Source of the DNA: an uncultured Burkholderiales bacterium
GTDB lineage: Bacteria; Pseudomonadota; Gammaproteobacteria; Burkholderiales; Burkholderiaceae_C
Length of the DNA stretch: 64,000 nt
Assembly (NCBI GenBank): GCA_903822825.1
Contig: CAIJQQ010000013.1
Location: forward strand, 1-64,000
Direction of reading: 5' to 3'
The notes beneath the pieces were generated by a model. That model was given only the letters and a program-made list of their open reading frames with translations. It ran no database searches and was not told the origin of the DNA. Below, in pieces: positions 35,313-45,640 of the stretch (position 1 is the stretch's first letter; the number at the start of each line of letters is the position of its first letter). The position numbers and the translations under genes were made by a program.

Positions 35313-36158
35313 ATGAAACGAAGACTTCTGATCGCTGGGCTGATTTTTTTTACCCACTGCGGTCAAGCCGCGATGGCCAAAAGTCAATTTTTCAAAACTT
35401 CAGACGGCTTGAGCTTGCACTATCTGGAGTCGGGCTCGGGCGCTTTGACTTTGGTGTTCGTGCCAGGCTGGCTGATGCCTGCCCGCATATTTGAAGCACA
35501 AATGGCCGAGCTTTCACCCAACTTTCGCGTGATCGCGCTTGACCCAAGAGGCCAGGGCCTGTCAAAGGCCCCCCCCAACAAGCTCGACGCCGTCAGCCGA
35601 GCACGTGACATCCAAGAGCTGCTGCACCACGCCCGCGTCAAAGATCATGTGCTGATTGGCTGGTCTCTGGGCGTCATGGAGGTGCTCGACCACTCTGTGC
35701 GCCACGAGCACCCGGATTTGCGCGGACTGGTCCTGATCGACAACTCGATTGGCATGGCGCGACCACCCTCGTCGGCACTGAACAGCCACCGACCCATGCA
35801 GGCAGACGCATTCAAAGCCTATGTGAATCGCTTTGCCACAGGCATGTTCAAGCAATCGCCTCCGGAGGGCATGCTGAGCTGGATTGAAAAATCGGCAGTT
35901 CAACTGCCTCCCAAGGCCGCCTGGAGCCTGCTCAATAAGCCGTATGATCGGACTTACTACAAAAACGCCGTGCTGGCCGCTCACGTCCCCGTCTGGTACG
36001 CCATCACGCCCAGATTCACGGAGCAGTCAGCTGAACTGTTGCAAACCCATCCTCTGGCCAGCGCGACGGTGTTTGACGATGCGGGACACGCCCTGTTTGT
36101 AGACAACGCCAACTTGTTCAACCAACGCCTGCGGCACTTCCTTGCCAGCCTGCCATGA
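35313..36158 (+). CDS. Alpha/beta hydrolase
   Basis: A 281-residue serine hydrolase with an N-terminal signal peptide (MKRRLLIAGLIFFTHCGQAAM; an internal Cys could make it a lipoprotein but there is no good lipobox). The nucleophile elbow is GWSLG, and the catalytic His is in DDAGHALFVDN near the C-terminus. LDPRGQGLS and the oxyanion-region VPGWLMP are typical of the haloperoxidase/epoxide-hydrolase-like group. The following LytM gene overlaps by four bases (ATGA). The substrate is unknown; a periplasmic ester or lipid is plausible. Confidence 0.88.
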   Translation: MKRRLLIAGLIFFTHCGQAAMAKSQFFKTSDGLSLHYLESGSGALTLVFVPGWLMPARIFEAQMAELSPNFRVIALDPRGQGLSKAPPNKLDAVSRARDIQELLHHARVKDHVLIGWSLGVMEVLDHSVRHEHPDLRGLVLIDNSIGMARPPSSALNSHRPMQADAFKAYVNRFATGMFKQSPPEGMLSWIEKSAVQLPPKAAWSLLNKPYDRTYYKNAVLAAHVPVWYAITPRFTEQSAELLQTHPLASATVFDDAGHALFVDNANLFNQRLRHFLASLP

Positions 36159-37519
36159 AATTGAGTGCCACTTTATTGCTGAGTCTGACAATCGGTCTGT
36201 CTGTACAAATGATGGCTCACAGCGCCACCCACAACAGCAACGTCAAATCTTCCAGCAAAGCCACGGCCGTGAACAAGGGTAAAAAAGCTGGGCAACGCAA
36301 CGTTGTGGTCCAGCAGATGCGCTCCCCACCGGCCGCCACACTTGCCGCCGGTCACGACACGGTGCTGGAGTCAGGCTGCTTGGACTCCGAAAAAATCGCA
36401 CAAATCAAAAACCGCCTGCAACTCGAAATGCCGACAGCTTCACCGGTGTCTGCCTTGCAAGCATCCCCTTCCAGCCCGTGCCAGCCCTACTCGGTCGCCG
36501 TCACCACACCCATGGTGCGCAATGCATTGGCCCTGATCGCGCCAGACAGCGCAGAAGGCCAGACCGCTGCCCTGATGTTTTCGCGTTCAGCGCCGAGCAG
36601 CAACGCCAACCCCTCTCCCTTGCAATTGCCCACTGGCACAGAAGCACTTCGCCAGATCACCACAGCCAGTTTGCGACCTGAGGGTGTCGATTTGCAGGAC
36701 ATCCCAGCGCATTTGCAGTGGGAGGTGGACTTGATCGCAAAACAGATGGTCAGCGCTGTCAAACCCGAACCGGCAGCACACCATCTGCGACTGACGCTCA
36801 CCCCGGACAGCGAATCAGCTTCGGAAAAAATATACGCCATCGAACTCATCGAGTCAGCGACCGGTAACCGTGCCGAAATCGCGGTCTGGCTTGACCGAAT
36901 CCATGTTCCTGGGGCCTATTTCAGCATGCAGGGTGTGGATTACGAGCGCTTGCTGTGGAAGTCACCGGTTCAATTCACCCGCATTTCCAGGGGCGTAGGC
37001 CCGAGCGTGACCACCGTCTCCCGGCGCGTGGCGGTCAAATCCCGCAATAAAGCCAAGCCACGCATGGTGATTCGCACACTCAAAGTCAAAGGGCATCACA
37101 TAGGCATCGACTTTGCAGCCCCTATTGGCACACCTGTGGTGGCCGTGGCCGATGGTGAAATCATTCACGCCAGTTTCAACGGTGGTTACGGCAACCTGGT
37201 CATCGTTGATCATGGAGAGGGGCACCACACCTACTACGCCCATTTGTCGGGCTACGCCAAAGACATAAAGCCCGGCACGCTGGTGCGGCGGGGCGAAGAA
37301 ATTGGTTACGTGGGCTCCACCGGCTTTTCCACCGGCCCCCATCTGCACTTTGAAATCCGCAAAGAGGGCCTGTTCATTGATCCGGCCGTCAAGGAAAACA
37401 AGCTGAAGTTCTGGACACTGGACGCGCAGGAGCAGCCACAAATTTTGGCTCGGTTGCTGCGGCTGCAAATGGTTCAGTCGCAAGCCGCTGTTGTTTCACG
37501 ACTTTCGCGCATGGACTGA
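36155..37519 (+). CDS. M23 (LytM) metallopeptidase
   Basis: A 454-residue exported protein. After a signal peptide (residues 1-24) there is a low-complexity basic stretch (about 25-50), then an uncharacterised region. A C-terminal LytM zinc peptidase domain (about 300-405) follows, with HIGIDFAAPIGTPVVA (metal His and Asp) and HLHFEIR (catalytic and metal His). All active-site positions look intact, so it is probably an active endopeptidase rather than an EnvC-like activator. It is coupled to the upstream alpha/beta hydrolase and converges on dtd with a 20-bp gap. Confidence 0.92.
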   Translation: MKLSATLLLSLTIGLSVQMMAHSATHNSNVKSSSKATAVNKGKKAGQRNVVVQQMRSPPAATLAAGHDTVLESGCLDSEKIAQIKNRLQLEMPTASPVSALQASPSSPCQPYSVAVTTPMVRNALALIAPDSAEGQTAALMFSRSAPSSNANPSPLQLPTGTEALRQITTASLRPEGVDLQDIPAHLQWEVDLIAKQMVSAVKPEPAAHHLRLTLTPDSESASEKIYAIELIESATGNRAEIAVWLDRIHVPGAYFSMQGVDYERLLWKSPVQFTRISRGVGPSVTTVSRRVAVKSRNKAKPRMVIRTLKVKGHHIGIDFAAPIGTPVVAVADGEIIHASFNGGYGNLVIVDHGEGHHTYYAHLSGYAKDIKPGTLVRRGEEIGYVGSTGFSTGPHLHFEIRKEGLFIDPAVKENKLKFWTLDAQEQPQILARLLRLQMVQSQAAVVSRLSRMD

Positions 37520-37539
37520 GGGCAAGGCGCCAAAGATCT

Positions 37540-37989
37540 TTAAGCAGGCGCCGTCATCCGAATCGGGATGGTGACGGGGCCGTCGTTGACGAGCGACACT
37601 TTCATGTCGGCGGCAAACTGCCCTGTCTGCACCCAAGGGTGCAAAGCCCTCGCTTGCGCTACAAAGTGTTCGTACAGTCGCCTGCCTTCATCGGGCCGGG
37701 CTGCCTGCGTGAAACTGGGGCGGTTGCCGCCCGACACATTGGCGGCCAAAGTGAACTGGCTCACCACCAGCAGGGCACCGCCCACGTCCTGCACACTCAG
37801 GTTCATCTTGCCAGCGTCGTCGCTGAAAACACGCAACTTCAGGATTTTGGCCAAAAGCTGGTCGGCCACCGCACCGGTGTCGCCTTGCTCGGCACACAGC
37901 AGCACCAGCAAGCCTTGCTCAATCTGGCCAATGACTTTGCCGTCAACCCGAACGCTCGCTTCGCAGACACGCTGCAGCACCGTGATCAT
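37540..37989 (-). CDS. dtd: D-aminoacyl-tRNA deacylase
   Basis: A 149-residue homodimeric proofreading enzyme that removes D-amino acids from tRNA. Diagnostic motifs are the N-terminal [17 protein letters not shown], the SQFTLAAN segment with its conserved Ser-Gln, and the cross-subunit Gly-cisPro-like motif in the NDGPVTIPI end (DGPVT). Its ATG overlaps the stop of the upstream cation-exporter gene by four bases, so it is translated with it. Confidence 0.96.
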   Translation of the reverse strand: MITVLQRVCEASVRVDGKVIGQIEQGLLVLLCAEQGDTGAVADQLLAKILKLRVFSDDAGKMNLSVQDVGGALLVVSQFTLAANVSGGNRPSFTQAARPDEGRRLYEHFVAQARALHPWVQTGQFAADMKVSLVNDGPVTIPIRMTAPA

Positions 37990-38912
37990 GCCGCATCCTT
38001 CGGATCGTCAATGTGCGCCTCAACGTCGTTGGGCAGCAGTTGGATCGTGGCCCGCAAACCGGGCACGGCCTCCATCAAGGCTTGTTCAACACGGCTGCGC
38101 AAAGATGCAGCATGCCCCAGTGACCAGTTGGACGGCATGTGCATGTGCATGTCCACGAAGCGTCGTTGCCCAGCTTTGCGTGTGACCACATGGTCAAAAC
38201 GGATCACGTCGCGGCCATCGATCGCGTAAACAAAGCGCGCCAGCACCTGTTGAATGTCGTGTTTGACATCTGGCTCTACCGCCTCGTCCATCAGGCCTTG
38301 CGAAGAGGTCCAGACCAGGTGCGCGCCCTCCTTCAAAATGTTGAGCGCCACGCCCATGGCCACCACGGCGTCCAGCCACAGCCAGCCCGTGAGCCCCACC
38401 AAAACGATGCCCACCACCACGCCCACCGAGGTCCAGACATCGGTCACCAGGTGCCGAGCGTCGGCTTCAAGCGCGAGCGAACGGTGCTGGCGCGCTGCGC
38501 GGAACATCACCCAGGCCAGCAAGCCATTGAGCACCGAACTGCCAACCGACAGCGACAAGCCCAAACCCACTTGCGCCAGAGGCTGAGGATCGAAAACGCG
38601 GTGACTGGCCGCCCAGATGATGCCCAGGCCCGCCACGATGATGAGGATGCCCTCGAATCCGGAAGAAAAGTACTCGGCTTTGTGGTGCCCATAAGGGTGG
38701 TCTTCGTCGGGCGGCGACTCGGCCACCGTGACCATGAGCAAGCCAAACATGGCGCTGGCCAGGTTGACCAGTGACTCCATCGCGTCCGACAGCAAACCCA
38801 CCGAATCGGTCAACACCCACGCCAATGTTTTGAGGGCAATGGTGACCAGCGCGACCCCAATGGACGCCATGAGCAGGCGTTTAGGGGTCATCCAAGATTC
38901 AAAGCGTTTCAT
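37986..38912 (-). CDS. Cation diffusion facilitator family transporter
   Basis: A 308-residue inner-membrane metal/proton antiporter of the CDF family (exports Zn2+, Fe2+, Mn2+ or Co2+; the metal is not determined). About six transmembrane helices span residues 10-205. The metal site residues are visible as [15 protein letters not shown] on helix 2 and the [13 protein letters not shown] motif between helices 2 and 3. The C-terminal cytoplasmic domain has [20 protein letters not shown]. dtd is coupled downstream. Confidence 0.92.
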   Translation of the reverse strand: MKRFESWMTPKRLLMASIGVALVTIALKTLAWVLTDSVGLLSDAMESLVNLASAMFGLLMVTVAESPPDEDHPYGHHKAEYFSSGFEGILIIVAGLGIIWAASHRVFDPQPLAQVGLGLSLSVGSSVLNGLLAWVMFRAARQHRSLALEADARHLVTDVWTSVGVVVGIVLVGLTGWLWLDAVVAMGVALNILKEGAHLVWTSSQGLMDEAVEPDVKHDIQQVLARFVYAIDGRDVIRFDHVVTRKAGQRRFVDMHMHMPSNWSLGHAASLRSRVEQALMEAVPGLRATIQLLPNDVEAHIDDPKDAA

Positions 38913-38973
38913 GCGGCGAGCCTACATCGGATCGTTGAATACAGGGTGACCTGCCGCACAAGTGGCATCCGAT

Positions 38974-40206
38974 TCACGCGAGGGTCACTTTGGCAAACTT
39001 GCGCTTGCCCACTTGGACGATGTAAGTGCCAGCACCCAGTTTGAGTCCTTTGTCGCTGACCACGCTGGAGTCGACACGAACGCCACCGCCATCGATCAGG
39101 CGGTTGGCCTCGCTGGTCGAGGGGGCCAAACCGGCCGACTTGAGCAAAGAACCGATGCCCAAAGGCGCGCCGGTCAGCGACACCTCCGGGATGTCGTCTG
39201 GAACGCCGCCTTTGCTGCGGTTGATGAAGTCCTGCTCGGCGGCATCGGCAGCGGCAGCGCTGTGAAAGCGGGTCGTGATCTCTTTGGCCAGCATGACCTT
39301 GGCGTCTTTCGGGTTGCGGCCGCCTTCGACTTCTTTTTTCAGGGCTTCGATTTCTGCCAGAGATTTGAACGACAACAGGATGTACCAGCGCCACATCAGG
39401 GCGTCCGAGATGCTCAACACCTTGGCAAACATGCTGTTGGCTTCCTCGGTGATGGCAATGTAGTTGTTCTTGGACTTGGACATCTTGTCCACACCGTCCA
39501 GGCCTTCGAGCAGCGGCATGGTCAAAATGCACTGGGGCTCTTGGCCATATTCGGATTGCAAGTGGCGCCCCATCAAGAGGTTGAACTTCTGGTCGGTACC
39601 ACCCAATTCCAGGTCGCTCTTGAGCGCGACCGAGTCGTAACCCTGCATCAGGGGGTACAAGAACTCGTGCACACTGATGGGCGTGCCCGCGTGGAAGCGG
39701 TCATGGAAGTCGTTGCGCTCCATCATGCGGGCCACGGTGTACTTGGCCGCCAGCTGGATCATGCCCATCGAGCCCAAAGGTAGCGACCACTCACTGTTGT
39801 ATCGGATTTCTGTCTTCGCAGGATCCAACACCAAACTGGCTTGCTTGTAGTAGGTCTCGGCATTGAGCTTGATCTGTTCGGGGGTGAGCGGCGGGCGGGT
39901 GCTGTTGCGGCCAGAGGGGTCACCGATCAGGCTGGTAAAGTCGCCAATCAAAAAGATCACCTGGTGACCCAAGTCTTGCAATTGGCGCATTTTGCCCAGC
40001 ACCACGGTGTGACCGATGTGGATGTCCGGAGCGGTGGGGTCCAGGCCCAATTTGATGCGCAGAGGCACACCTGTGGCCTCGGACTTGGCCAGTTTTTGCA
40101 ACCAATCGGCCTCAGGAATCAGCTCCTCACAGCCGCGCAAAGAAACGGCCATGGCCTCACGGGTCTTGTCCGTGACCGGGAATTTTGTAACAAGCGCTTG
40201 ATTCAT
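38974..40206 (-). CDS. tyrS: Tyrosyl-tRNA synthetase
   Basis: A class I aminoacyl-tRNA synthetase of 410 residues. The HIGH motif reads [12 protein letters not shown], the KMSKS loop reads [11 protein letters not shown], and the C-terminal S4 RNA-binding domain (about 345-410) has [14 protein letters not shown]. The length and early [12 protein letters not shown] place it in the TyrZ-like (type 2) group. The open frame extends to 40335, but the ATG at 40206 ([11 protein letters not shown]) is the homologous start. It diverges from a LytM peptidase gene across 141 bp, which must hold both promoters. Confidence 0.95.
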   Translation of the reverse strand: MNQALVTKFPVTDKTREAMAVSLRGCEELIPEADWLQKLAKSEATGVPLRIKLGLDPTAPDIHIGHTVVLGKMRQLQDLGHQVIFLIGDFTSLIGDPSGRNSTRPPLTPEQIKLNAETYYKQASLVLDPAKTEIRYNSEWSLPLGSMGMIQLAAKYTVARMMERNDFHDRFHAGTPISVHEFLYPLMQGYDSVALKSDLELGGTDQKFNLLMGRHLQSEYGQEPQCILTMPLLEGLDGVDKMSKSKNNYIAITEEANSMFAKVLSISDALMWRWYILLSFKSLAEIEALKKEVEGGRNPKDAKVMLAKEITTRFHSAAAADAAEQDFINRSKGGVPDDIPEVSLTGAPLGIGSLLKSAGLAPSTSEANRLIDGGGVRVDSSVVSDKGLKLGAGTYIVQVGKRKFAKVTLA

Positions 40207-40347
40207 AAGGGTTTTTTCTGGGTGAAGCGTGAGCATCCAAGGTAAAATGGTCAACTTTCGCTGGTCCCGCATTTTAATGTCCGGGCCCATCTGATGATGG
40301 CAGATGGTATTTGACTCAGGCAATGACCACTGCACTTTAAAGAACCC

Positions 40348-41811
40348 ATGATCTTCTTCTCAAATTTGCTCACACAAACAGTAGCGCTTGGCATTCACGC
40401 TTTGCGTTGGTGTGTGGTGCTGGCCGGCGCATTGCTGCTGGCCCTGCAGCGTGGGCTCGATTGGCTTGACAGTGCGCATCCTGCCGCAACGTTGCTGCGC
40501 CCTCTTGCGCATCACATCAGACAACACGCCAAGAAAATTGCAGCCACCCTCGCTTCAGTCTTTTTGATCACAGGAGGCGGCGCATTTGCGGTCGCCAACC
40601 TCAGTCCTGACGCATCCGATCTGCCCACTGTGCTGCTGACAACTTCCATTGCCATCCCAGATTTGGACCGCCAAGCCGAGCAGCTTGACCTTCGCACCCT
40701 CAAACTTCGGCGCACCGACACGACCCGCTCAACGGACACCGAAGAAAGCCTTCTGCGACGGCTCGGTGTCGTCGATCCACAAGCTGCCCAATTCATGCGG
40801 CAAAGCCGCATGGTGCGTGATGCATTGAGCCGCCCTGGTCGCGCCGTCATGGCCGAGACCAGCGACAACCAGCAACTGAACGAGTTCAGTGTGCGTTGGC
40901 TCAACGCAGAATCCGACCGCCAATTCACGCGACTGGTGATAGAACGGCAAGCCAACGTTTTGGTCGCACGCATCGAAAATGTGCCCACTCAGACCAGCAT
41001 CCGCATGGCTGGCGGCACGGTCAACGGCTCCCTCTACGCAGCTTCTGACGAGGCACGTCTTCCAGACACCGTGGTCAGTCAACTGGCCGACATTTTTTCG
41101 AGCCAAATCGACTTTCACAAAACCTTGCGCAAAGGGGCTCGCTTTGCTGTGGTTTATGAAGTCCTTGAAGCCGACGGTGAGCCTCTGAGGGCAGGCAAGG
41201 TCATCAGTGCAGAGTTCATCAATGGTCAACGGAAATACGAAGCCGTCTGGTTCCAAGAACCCAGCCAAAAAGGCAACTATTTCGGTTTCGATGGCAAAAG
41301 CCTGCAGCGCGCCTATCTGGCCTCTCCCGTTCCATTTTCCCGCAAGACCAGCGGCTTCAGCGTTCGCTTGCATCCCATCTTCCAAACCACCCAAGCCCAC
41401 CGTGGCATTGATTACGCTGCACCAACCGGTACACCTGCACTCAGTGTCGGTGACGGGTTGGTTGATTTTGCGGGCACGCAAAGTGGTTACGGCAATGTGG
41501 TGATTGTTCGGCACGCCAACAACCACAGCACCCTGTATGCGCATTTGAGTCAAATTCAGGTTCAAAAAGGCCAAAAAATAACGCAAGGTCAAACGATCGG
41601 TGCTGTTGGCTCCACGGGCTGGTCAACTGGCTCGCACTTGCATTTTGAGTTCCGCGTCAACGGCGTTCACGTGGATCCTGAAACGATCACCCAGCAAGCC
41701 CAAAGTGGCCCCGTCAACCCTGCAGCCCTCACCGCTTTCAAAAGCCAGGCACAGCGCGCTCGCGCTCAACTGATGGCAGCCGCGCAAATGCGCGAAAGTA
41801 CCGACCAATGA
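40348..41811 (+). CDS. M23 (LytM) metallopeptidase, membrane-anchored
   Basis: A 487-residue cell-wall endopeptidase of the MepM/NlpD-like group. There is a hydrophobic N-terminal segment, with another membrane-spanning stretch near residues 60-85 ([24 protein letters not shown]). A central region (about 100-330) of OapA/LysM-poor type follows. The C-terminal LytM domain has [18 protein letters not shown] and [15 protein letters not shown], with all zinc ligands. An intrinsic terminator follows, then anmK. Confidence 0.92.
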   Translation: MIFFSNLLTQTVALGIHALRWCVVLAGALLLALQRGLDWLDSAHPAATLLRPLAHHIRQHAKKIAATLASVFLITGGGAFAVANLSPDASDLPTVLLTTSIAIPDLDRQAEQLDLRTLKLRRTDTTRSTDTEESLLRRLGVVDPQAAQFMRQSRMVRDALSRPGRAVMAETSDNQQLNEFSVRWLNAESDRQFTRLVIERQANVLVARIENVPTQTSIRMAGGTVNGSLYAASDEARLPDTVVSQLADIFSSQIDFHKTLRKGARFAVVYEVLEADGEPLRAGKVISAEFINGQRKYEAVWFQEPSQKGNYFGFDGKSLQRAYLASPVPFSRKTSGFSVRLHPIFQTTQAHRGIDYAAPTGTPALSVGDGLVDFAGTQSGYGNVVIVRHANNHSTLYAHLSQIQVQKGQKITQGQTIGAVGSTGWSTGSHLHFEFRVNGVHVDPETITQQAQSGPVNPAALTAFKSQAQRARAQLMAAAQMRESTDQ

Positions 41812-41830
41812 CCGCACTGGCGGTGACCCA

Positions 41831-41854
41831 GGGGCTCTGCGGAGCCCCTTTTTT
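41831..41854 (+). terminator. Intrinsic terminator after the LytM gene
   Basis: GGGGCTC-TGCG-GAGCCCC, a perfect 7-bp stem with a TGCG loop, is followed directly by TTTTTT. It lies 20 bp after the stop codon and 18 bp before anmK. Confidence 0.95.
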
Positions 41855-41871
41855 CTGCCTCATGCCATACC

Positions 41872-43008
41872 ATGTCCGCTGAGGCGCTCTTCATTGGCCT
41901 GATGTCAGGCACCTCGCTGGACGGCGTGGACGGTGTCCTAGCCCGGTTTGTACCGAGCGGCGCCATGCAGGTGCTGGCCCACGCTTTCGAACCGTTCCCC
42001 ACCCCCTTCAAGACAGACCTGTTGCAACTCAACCAAAGTGGCCCGGACGAGTTGCACCGCGCCGCCTTGGCGGGCAACGGCATCGCACGCCATTACGCGC
42101 AGGTGGTTCAAGCGCTGCTGACCCAGACTGGCCATGCGCCCGAATCCATCACTGCCATCGGTGCACACGGCCAGACCGTGCGCCACAGGCCTTTGGAGTT
42201 TGACGGCTTGCCCGACCAGCCGGCCGTGGGGTACAGCCTGCAATTGAACAACCCCTCCTTACTGGCCGAATTGACAGGCATCGACGTGGTGGCCGATTTT
42301 CGGTCGCGCGACTTGGCGGCGGGTGGGCAAGGCGCGCCACTGGTCCCCGCGTTTCACTTGGGCGTGTTTGGCCAGACTCAAAGATGTGTGGCCGTGCTCA
42401 ACATTGGCGGCATTTCCAACCTCAGCGTACTGCTGCCCGATGGGCAGGCCATGGGCTGGGACTGCGGCCCGGGCAACGCCTTGATGGACCACTGGTGCCA
42501 GACGCACACCGGCCAGCCCTTTGACCGCAACGGCGACTGGGCCGCGACGGGCCAAATCTCACCCATGCTGCTGGCTCGCCTGCTGGGCGAAAGCTACCTG
42601 AGCAAACAGCCTCCAAAAAGCACAGGCCGCGACCTTTTCAACCCGGCATGGCTGCAGCAGCACTTGGACGACTTGCCCGACCTGTTCCCACAAAACATCC
42701 AGGCCACGCTGACCGCCTTCACGGCCCATGCCTGTGTTCGAGACGTGCGCGAGTACGCACCAGACGCGCAGAAGTTGATTGTGTGTGGGGGAGGGGCTTT
42801 GAATGGCCATCTGATGGCCTTGCTGACTCAAGGCCTGCCAGGTTTGCAGGTGGTCAGCAGCGAAGAACAAGGTTTGCCGCCCCTGCAGGTGGAGGCGGCA
42901 GCATTCGCCTGGTTGGCCTTCAAGGCCGTGCGACGGGAGCCAGCCAGCCTCACCAGCGTCACGGGCGCCCGTGGCGCCCGTGTTTTGGGAGCGGTGTATC
43001 CACGCTGA
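41872..43008 (+). CDS. anmK: Anhydro-N-acetylmuramic acid kinase
   Basis: AnmK phosphorylates and opens 1,6-anhydroMurNAc to MurNAc-6-phosphate in peptidoglycan recycling. The 378-residue protein begins with the hallmark FIGLMSGTSLDGVDGVL. It also has IGAHGQTVRHRP, DFRSRDLAAGGQGAPLVPAFH, NIGGISNL, DCGPGNALMD and CGGGALNGHLM, all matching the family. It follows a strong terminator, so it has its own promoter or depends on read-through. The substrate would come from lytic transglycosylases such as the Slt at 10.1 kb. Confidence 0.96.
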   Translation: MSAEALFIGLMSGTSLDGVDGVLARFVPSGAMQVLAHAFEPFPTPFKTDLLQLNQSGPDELHRAALAGNGIARHYAQVVQALLTQTGHAPESITAIGAHGQTVRHRPLEFDGLPDQPAVGYSLQLNNPSLLAELTGIDVVADFRSRDLAAGGQGAPLVPAFHLGVFGQTQRCVAVLNIGGISNLSVLLPDGQAMGWDCGPGNALMDHWCQTHTGQPFDRNGDWAATGQISPMLLARLLGESYLSKQPPKSTGRDLFNPAWLQQHLDDLPDLFPQNIQATLTAFTAHACVRDVREYAPDAQKLIVCGGGALNGHLMALLTQGLPGLQVVSSEEQGLPPLQVEAAAFAWLAFKAVRREPASLTSVTGARGARVLGAVYPR

Positions 43009-43054
43009 CCCCCGTTGATGGTTGGCGGAGCTCAGCGCTCGCCGTGCCCAACAA

Positions 43055-43420
43055 TCAAGTCGAAAAGGACGATCCGCAACCGCAAGTGGATGTGGCGTTC
43101 GGATTTTTGATCACAAATTGTGCACCTTGCAGGTCTTCTTTGTAATCGATCTCTGCCCCAATCAGGTACTGGTAGCTCATCGCATCGATCAACAGCGACA
43201 CGCCATGTTTGCTCATGGTGGTGTCGTCTTCGTTGGTGATCTCGTCGAACGTGAAACCGTACTGGAAGCCTGAACAGCCGCCACCTTGCACAAACACGCG
43301 CAGCTTCAGGTCCGGGTTGCCTTCTTCGGCAATCAGATCGGCCACTTTGGCCGCAGCGCTGTCGGTGAAGACAATCGGTGCGGGCATTTCGGTCTGGATA
43401 TTTTCAGCAACAGCGCTCAT
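43055..43420 (-). CDS. erpA: Iron-sulfur cluster insertion protein ErpA
   Basis: A 121-residue A-type carrier that delivers Fe-S clusters to apoproteins. The three cluster cysteines are present as GGGCSGF and the C-terminal TCGCGSSF. Between them stands [13 protein letters not shown]. The open frame extends to 43444, but the ATG at 43420 (MSAVAENIQ) is preceded by GGAGAACACC, a good ribosome site. In many betaproteobacteria erpA lies beside rplM-rpsI, as here, in the same orientation. Confidence 0.95.
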   Translation of the reverse strand: MSAVAENIQTEMPAPIVFTDSAAAKVADLIAEEGNPDLKLRVFVQGGGCSGFQYGFTFDEITNEDDTTMSKHGVSLLIDAMSYQYLIGAEIDYKEDLQGAQFVIKNPNATSTCGCGSSFST

Positions 43421-43534
43421 GGTGTTCTCCGGGTTCAATGTCAAATAGTATAGCGCGTTGGTCGGGAATTACCGCCAAGCGCAGGAAGTACCGCTACTGC
43501 GCTTGTGGGCTTTGGCTTTCGCCACCCCGATAAC

Positions 43535-43568
43535 AAAAAAGCCGCAACAGCGAACCGTTGCGGCTTTT
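43535..43568 (-). terminator. Intrinsic terminator after rpsI
   Basis: AAAAGCCGCAAC and GTTGCGGCTTTT form a 12-bp perfect stem with an 8-nt loop, ending in a T-run in the minus direction. It lies 22 nt past the rpsI stop. The A/T flanks would allow function in both directions. Confidence 0.95.
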
Positions 43569-43589
43569 GGGCAAACCCGAAAAAGCGGA

Positions 43590-43982
43590 TTAACGCTTCG
43601 AGAATTGCTTGCGACGACGCGCAGAGTGGAAACCCACCTTTTTACGTTCGACTTCACGGGCATCGCGGGTGACAAAACCAGCTTGGCTCAGCATCGGCTT
43701 GAGCGTTGCATCGTAGTCAATCAGGGCGCGCGTGATGCCGTGACGGGCTGCACCGGCTTGACCGGATTCGCCGCCGCCGTGCACGTTGATCATGATGTCG
43801 AAAGTTTCGGCATGGTTGGTCAACATGAGGGGTTGCTTGGCAATCATGATGGAAGTTTCGCGGCCAAAGTAGGCTTGGATGTCCTTGCCATTGACTGTGA
43901 TCTTGCCAGTGCCTTTTTTCAGAAACACGCGGGCGACGCTGGATTTGCGACGGCCTGTGCCATTGTTCCATTCACCAATCAT
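43590..43982 (-). CDS. rpsI: 30S ribosomal protein S9
   Basis: A 130-residue protein with the S9 hallmarks [46 protein letters not shown] and the basic C-terminal tail ending FSKR that reaches the P-site tRNA. The rplM stop is 11 bp upstream. The operon ends at the terminator 22 nt downstream. Confidence 0.97.
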   Translation of the reverse strand: MIGEWNNGTGRRKSSVARVFLKKGTGKITVNGKDIQAYFGRETSIMIAKQPLMLTNHAETFDIMINVHGGGESGQAGAARHGITRALIDYDATLKPMLSQAGFVTRDAREVERKKVGFHSARRRKQFSKR

Positions 43983-43993
43983 CTCAAGGCTCC

Positions 43994-44425
43994 TTAGATG
44001 TCCAGCACTTGAGGCTGTTGGGCGGTGTGGGGGTGCTCAGCACCACCGTACACCTTGAGTTTTTTGATCATGGCGTAACCGAGGGGGCCCTTGGGCAGCA
44101 TGCCCTTGACGGCCTTCTCGAGTGCGCGGCCAGGGTGTTTGGCTTGCATGTCGCGGAAGTTGGTTTGTGTGATACCGCCGGGGAAGCCCGAGTGACGGTA
44201 GTACATCTTGTCGAGGTTCTTGGTGCCAGTCACTTTGAGCTGGGCAGCATTGATGATGACGATGAAGTCACCGGTGTCGACGTGAGGCGTGTAAATGGCC
44301 TTGTGTTTGCCGCGCAAACGGAGAGCAACTTCGCTGGCTACTCGTCCGAGGACCTTGTTGGTCGCGTCAATCACAAACCACTCGTGCACGACCTCAGCGG
44401 GTTTGGCGCTGAAAGTTGTTGTCAT
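43994..44425 (-). CDS. rplM: 50S ribosomal protein L13
   Basis: A 143-residue L13, the usual length when begun at the ATG at 44425 ([12 protein letters not shown]). The frame itself remains open to 45001, which is a chance extension. Typical stretches are [48 protein letters not shown] and [18 protein letters not shown]. It heads the rplM-rpsI operon. The ATG is preceded by a GAGA-type site and a leader of about 140 nt. Confidence 0.97.
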   Translation of the reverse strand: MTTTFSAKPAEVVHEWFVIDATNKVLGRVASEVALRLRGKHKAIYTPHVDTGDFIVIINAAQLKVTGTKNLDKMYYRHSGFPGGITQTNFRDMQAKHPGRALEKAVKGMLPKGPLGYAMIKKLKVYGGAEHPHTAQQPQVLDI

Positions 44426-44579
44426 GAGTTTTCTCTTTGAAAGAAAGGTTTGTCGGGTCCTTTTCCACGGTCGGTGCTCCTCTGTTGGGAGCCTCTTAGG
44501 TGGGAATGTGCCACTGATTTTGCAAACAGCAGCGCCTTCGCCGCGGGACCACAAAAGCGCTGCGAAGCCTGCCATTATA
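44426..44579 (-). promoter_or_regulatory. rplM promoter and structured leader
   Basis: A consensus -10 box TATAAT (minus strand) lies at 44579-44574, placing the start of transcription near 44567 and leaving a leader of about 140 nt before rplM. The leader contains a perfect 7-bp inverted repeat, GCAGCGC (44557-44563 on the minus strand) with GCGCTGC (44529-44535), and a second imperfect hairpin around GGCTCC/GGAGC near 44475-44495. Ribosomal-protein operons often carry autoregulatory leaders; whether L13 binds this one is unknown. Confidence 0.55.
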
Positions 44580-44623
44580 CGAAAAATCAAAGACTTGCGG
44601 CAGTTATTGGTTACCATCGTCGG

Positions 44624-45514
44624 ATGTTCAGTTACCGACACGCCTTCCATGCAGGCAACCACGCCGATGTGCTCAAGCACATCACCTTGATCGCCACCCT
44701 GCGCCACCTCATGCAAAAAGAGGCCGGCATCACCCTGATCGACACCCATTCCGGTGCTGGCCTGTACCGACTGGATGGCGATTACTCCCAAAAAGGCGCC
44801 GAGGCCGAAGACGGTTTGTTCAAACTGCTCGATGCCGTGGCAACCGCCGAATTGGTGCCCGAGCCCGTGCAGGATTACCTGGACCAAATCGCCAGCTTCA
44901 ACCCCGGCGGCGTGGCCAAGGTGTACCCTGGCTCGCCCTTTTTGATGCAGCGCCTCATGCGCCACGAGTCGCGCGACCGACTGCGCCTGTTTGAGCTGCA
45001 CCCCACCGACAGCAAGTCACTGGCCTCTAACATCGCCCAGCTTGATGCAGGCCGCACCATCACAGTCAGTCGCGAAGACGGCTTTGAGGCACTCAAAAAG
45101 CAACTGCCGCCCCCAGCATCGACCACCGGCTCCAAACGCGCCATGGTGCTGATCGACCCCAGCTACGAAATCAAGACCGATTACGTCAAAGTGGCCAACG
45201 TCATTCAGGAGTACCTCAAGCGCTTCTCGACCGGCACCTACCTGGTTTGGTACCCGATCATCCCCCGCCCCGAGGCACACGAGCTGCCCCGGCGCCTGCG
45301 CACCCTGACCAACCAAGCCCAAAAGCCTTGGCTCAATGCCACGCTGGCCATTGGCCGCGGCCCCGGTGACGAAGGGGGCCTGACGGCCAGCGGCATGTTT
45401 GTGATCAACCCGCCCTTCACGCTGAAAGACCATATCCGGCAAGCCCTGGACATGGTTGGCCCGGCGCTGGCACGCGGCAACGGCAAAAGCTGGCAGGTCG
45501 AGTCCTCGTCCTGA
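44624..45514 (+). CDS. rlmJ: 23S rRNA (adenine-2030-N6)-methyltransferase
   Basis: RlmJ methylates A2030 of 23S rRNA. The 296-residue product begins with the invariant [19 protein letters not shown], which fixes the start at 44624 even though the frame runs open from 44450. Other family elements are [29 protein letters not shown], the catalytic DPPY-like VLIDPSYE and a late [14 protein letters not shown] segment ([10 protein letters not shown]). It diverges from rplM and lies 127 bp before the paaA start. Confidence 0.95.
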   Translation: MFSYRHAFHAGNHADVLKHITLIATLRHLMQKEAGITLIDTHSGAGLYRLDGDYSQKGAEAEDGLFKLLDAVATAELVPEPVQDYLDQIASFNPGGVAKVYPGSPFLMQRLMRHESRDRLRLFELHPTDSKSLASNIAQLDAGRTITVSREDGFEALKKQLPPPASTTGSKRAMVLIDPSYEIKTDYVKVANVIQEYLKRFSTGTYLVWYPIIPRPEAHELPRRLRTLTNQAQKPWLNATLAIGRGPGDEGGLTASGMFVINPPFTLKDHIRQALDMVGPALARGNGKSWQVESSS

Positions 45515-45557
45515 CACCCCTGACAGACTCAGGGTAAGCCCTGATGGGTCACCGTCA

Positions 45558-45585
45558 AATTAACCGACCGATCGGTCGGTTAATT
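45558..45585. promoter_or_regulatory. Perfect 28-bp palindrome, TetR-type operator ahead of paaA
   Basis: The sequence from 45558 to 45585 is its own reverse complement at all 28 positions, with core ACCGACCGATCGGTCGGT. A TATACT box at 45588-45593 lies just beyond, so the palindrome covers the spacer and -35 zone of the paa promoter. The core agrees with the operator type used by TetR-family PaaR repressors of phenylacetate genes in betaproteobacteria, which release DNA on binding phenylacetyl-CoA. The regulator gene is not adjacent here. Confidence 0.88.
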
Positions 45586-45640
45586 GTTATACTCACCCTG
45601 CGCCAAGATCATTCCATCCTGTCAGGCGCGGGAGAAGCCC

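Noticed and set aside
44450-44623. N-terminal extension of RlmJ
   Set aside because: The family start [19 protein letters not shown] is at 44624 and the upstream part overlaps the rplM promoter.
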